DNA of 64,000 nucleotides from CAWEHU01 sp963808965 (GTDB lineage Bacteria > Pseudomonadota > Alphaproteobacteria > Acetobacterales > Acetobacteraceae): NCBI GenBank assembly GCA_963808965.1, contig CAWEHU010000010.1:1-64000 (forward strand), read 5' to 3'. The position numbers and the translations under genes are program-made. Positions 62,068 to 64,000 of this stretch are shown here, in pieces (within the stretch, counting starts at the first letter, position 1; every line of letters starts with the position of its first letter). The notes below the pieces were generated by a model, which did no database searches, was not told the origin of the DNA, and saw only the letters and a list, made by a program, of their open reading frames with translations.

Positions 62068-63954
62068 ATGCTGCAAATCCAGACCTTCGACCAGCGGCAA
62101 GGCGGGAACGTGCTCTACAAGGCCCTGGCGCACCCGCTGGCCGCCGAGGGGATCGCGCGGCTTTACGCCCGCCTCGCGCAGTCCGGGCCGATCGCGCTCT
62201 ACGATCCGGACGGCATCGCCGATGCGCTGTTCGCGCTCTACCCGGACGCGCCGCCCGTCGGGTCGCTCTTCGTTCACGACGTGCTCGCGGTCGGCACGCG
62301 CCGCGCCGGCATGACCGCGCAGGCGCTGACGGATCTGCCGCGTTCAGGCGCGCGCACGGTTCTCATCGCGGCGTTCGATGCCTCGCGTATCGCCGCCCGT
62401 ATGGCGCACCTGCTGCCGGAAGGGGCTGAGCTGCTTACGCTCGATGAGGCCCGCCTTCCGGCCGAGCTACTCACGAACCGCGCGCGCTACCTCGACAAGC
62501 TGAATTTCGCGACGAACTTCGTCTTCTTCCGCGAAGCCGACGGGCTCTCGACGCGGCTCGTCACCGCCAATTACTGGGCGAGCTACGGAGCGGCGGCCGT
62601 GCGCTTGTGGTTGCGCCTGTTCGATGAAAACGGCGAAGTGCTTGCCACGTGGGAGCAGCCCGTCGCCTCCGGTCCCGGCGGGATCGCGATCGACAGCCGG
62701 GAGGTGCGCGCGCGCTTCGATCTGCCCCAGTTCACCGGTCAGCTGTTCCTGCACGCGATCGGCGTCGCCGGTCATGATGTCATCAAATACGCGCTCGACA
62801 CCTACGCTTCGGAGAACGGGGCGAGCCTCTCCTGCACGCACGACGCCAATGCGTGGCCGTCGGACCGCTATGCCGGCCTACCGGCACCGCGGCCGGACGA
62901 GCGCGTCGTGCTTTGGGTGCAGAACAGCCACGCCGCCCCGATTCCGGCCGGCACGCTCGCGCTCAATCGCATGGGTGTCGAGAAACCGGCGCCGCTCCGG
63001 TCGGAAGTAGGCCCGTTCGCGACGGTGGCGCTCGATGTCGCCGACCTGCTCCCGGATCTGCACTGGCCTGCCCAGATCGAGATTCGGGCCGGCCGGCACA
63101 TCGTGCGACCCCGTTACGAGGTGACGCGAGACGATCGCGTGCGTATCGCGCATGTGAACGTGGAGCGGGCGGATCTCAAACCCGATCTGGCTATTCCCGC
63201 GCTGCCGCCGCAGCTCGGCCGTGGCTACCTGCTGCCGTTCCCGGTGCTGGCGGGCGAACGCTTCCGCACCATCGTCCAGCCGAACCCGATGGCGGAGACG
63301 CAGGAGACGCTGCCGCTGCGCCTCGACGTGTTCAACGAGGCGGGAGAGCGAATCGGGGACCGGTTTCTGGGCTGTCTCCCGCGCAACCACAACCTCGCCG
63401 TCGATCTCGAGGAGCTGTCAGGCGGCGCTCAGGGGCATGCGGAATTGGTCTACGATTTCCGCGAGGGCGGACAGGCCGATGGCTGGATGCACACCTTGGT
63501 TCGTTACGAGGACCGCCGCTCGGGGCACGCCGCCGAGACCAGCTTCGGCGCCCACATCTTCAACACGCTGATGACGTACAAGGATGAGCCGCAATCCTAC
63601 TCCGGCCCGCCACCCGGACTCTCGACGCGGCTGTTCCTCAAGCTCGGTGACGCGCGGCGGCGCAGCTTCGCCGTACTGATCTACGCCGCTTCCGCGCCCT
63701 GGCATCCGCGCTCCTCGACGGTGCTACAGTTGCACAATGCGGATGGCCACCTCATCGCCGAGGAGCGTCTCTCGATCGCTTGCTCCGGGTCGGCCACGGT
63801 CTGGCCTCATGCGGTATTCGGGGACGAGGTGCTGCAAGGGGCCGGGCCGACCGGGTACGTGCTGGTGCGCGACGCCACTTGCCGCCTGTTCGGGTATCAC
63901 GGCCTGATGGACGACGCGGGCGCCTTTTCGCTCGATCACATGTTTGGTTTCTGA
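62068..63954 (+). CDS. Large conserved hypothetical protein
   Basis: 628 residues from ATG 62068, intact. The N-terminal ~140 residues have an alpha/beta character (GNVLYKALAHPLAAEGIARLYARL, SGPIALYDPDGIADALFALYPD, LFVHDVLAVGTRRAGMTAQAL), like a nucleotide- or sugar-binding Rossmann fold. The remainder is beta-rich, with NYWASYGAAAVRLWLRLFDENGEVLATWEQPV, RVVLWVQNSHAAPIPAG and FFVILIYAAS-like strands in repeating immunoglobulin-like blocks, ending RDATCRLFGYHGLMDDAGAFSLDHMFGF. I do not recognise the family. Likely cotranscribed with the ELM1-type gene. The last 46 bases of the window hold nothing recognisable. Confidence 0.7.
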   Translation: MLQIQTFDQRQGGNVLYKALAHPLAAEGIARLYARLAQSGPIALYDPDGIADALFALYPDAPPVGSLFVHDVLAVGTRRAGMTAQALTDLPRSGARTVLIAAFDASRIAARMAHLLPEGAELLTLDEARLPAELLTNRARYLDKLNFATNFVFFREADGLSTRLVTANYWASYGAAAVRLWLRLFDENGEVLATWEQPVASGPGGIAIDSREVRARFDLPQFTGQLFLHAIGVAGHDVIKYALDTYASENGASLSCTHDANAWPSDRYAGLPAPRPDERVVLWVQNSHAAPIPAGTLALNRMGVEKPAPLRSEVGPFATVALDVADLLPDLHWPAQIEIRAGRHIVRPRYEVTRDDRVRIAHVNVERADLKPDLAIPALPPQLGRGYLLPFPVLAGERFRTIVQPNPMAETQETLPLRLDVFNEAGERIGDRFLGCLPRNHNLAVDLEELSGGAQGHAELVYDFREGGQADGWMHTLVRYEDRRSGHAAETSFGAHIFNTLMTYKDEPQSYSGPPPGLSTRLFLKLGDARRRSFAVLIYAASAPWHPRSSTVLQLHNADGHLIAEERLSIACSGSATVWPHAVFGDEVLQGAGPTGYVLVRDATCRLFGYHGLMDDAGAFSLDHMFGF

Positions 63955-64000
63955 GCGGGCTCACATGACCGGACGGACAACCTGTGCCTCTACTCGGCGG

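Overview
The window looks like a chromosomal segment of a high-GC alphaproteobacterium, most plausibly Rhodospirillales/Acetobacterales. The basis is gene content and order: serC-serA, hisZ-purA, divergent pdxH/fabI followed by aroC, a ChvG/ChvI-type two-component pair, a plant-type glutamate-cysteine ligase, heme A synthase, and several proteins that look lineage-restricted. I saw no rRNA or tRNA gene, phage, plasmid origin or CRISPR array.

Layout. 1-6.8 kb: serine synthesis (serC, serA, preceded by a strong hairpin), an acyltransferase, hisZ and purA. 7-18.3 kb: an OmpR/EnvZ-like pair, a PEP-CTERM protein, a DedA/YqaA-like membrane protein, a glycosyltransferase, ctaA, a four-PAS histidine kinase and tldD. 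18.3-22.3 kb: an unusual accessory locus with an AT-richer leader, a gene made of TADAGKVRLGGSAP-type repeats, a DUF6065-like gene and a convergent SARP/BTAD-TolB-TPR regulator. 22.3-34.3 kb: gshA, rsmE, ubiA, a cupin, methyltransferases, a universal stress protein, an APH-AAA fusion, pdxH, fabI and aroC. 34.3-39.2 kb: a RES-type toxin-antitoxin pair, DUF29, unknowns and purD. 39.4-44.2 kb: a surface-glycan cluster (GT2, GtrA, TylF-like methyltransferase, DUF2142, GT2). 44.3-47.3 kb: tadA, a glutamine amidotransferase, a pseudouridine synthase and rsmD. 47.3-53.7 kb: a minus-strand catabolic cluster (Zn-dehydrogenase, homoserine-dehydrogenase-like, PhyH, GntR, DsbA-like isomerase, HpaB family). 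54-64 kb: an NCS2 permease, chvG-chvI, an MFS exporter, methyltransferase, ELM1 family and a large unknown protein.

Two repeat families are scattered through it: a ~0.2 kb MITE with TA-flanked terminal inverted repeats (three copies), and a short REP-like palindrome of CCCTCCCGC type (three copies), one of which sits in frame inside rsmD.

About twenty otherwise normal genes, many essential (purA, fabI, purD, ubiA, chvG), are broken by a frameshift. In every case measured, the interrupted gene length is what one-base insertions would give. Around half of these sites are GANTC motifs carrying one extra base. I read them as consensus errors at CcrM-methylated positions, not as real pseudogenes, and report each such gene over its full extent. 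The best candidate for an undescribed system is the repeat-peptide / DUF6065 / SARP locus at 18.3-22.3 kb.
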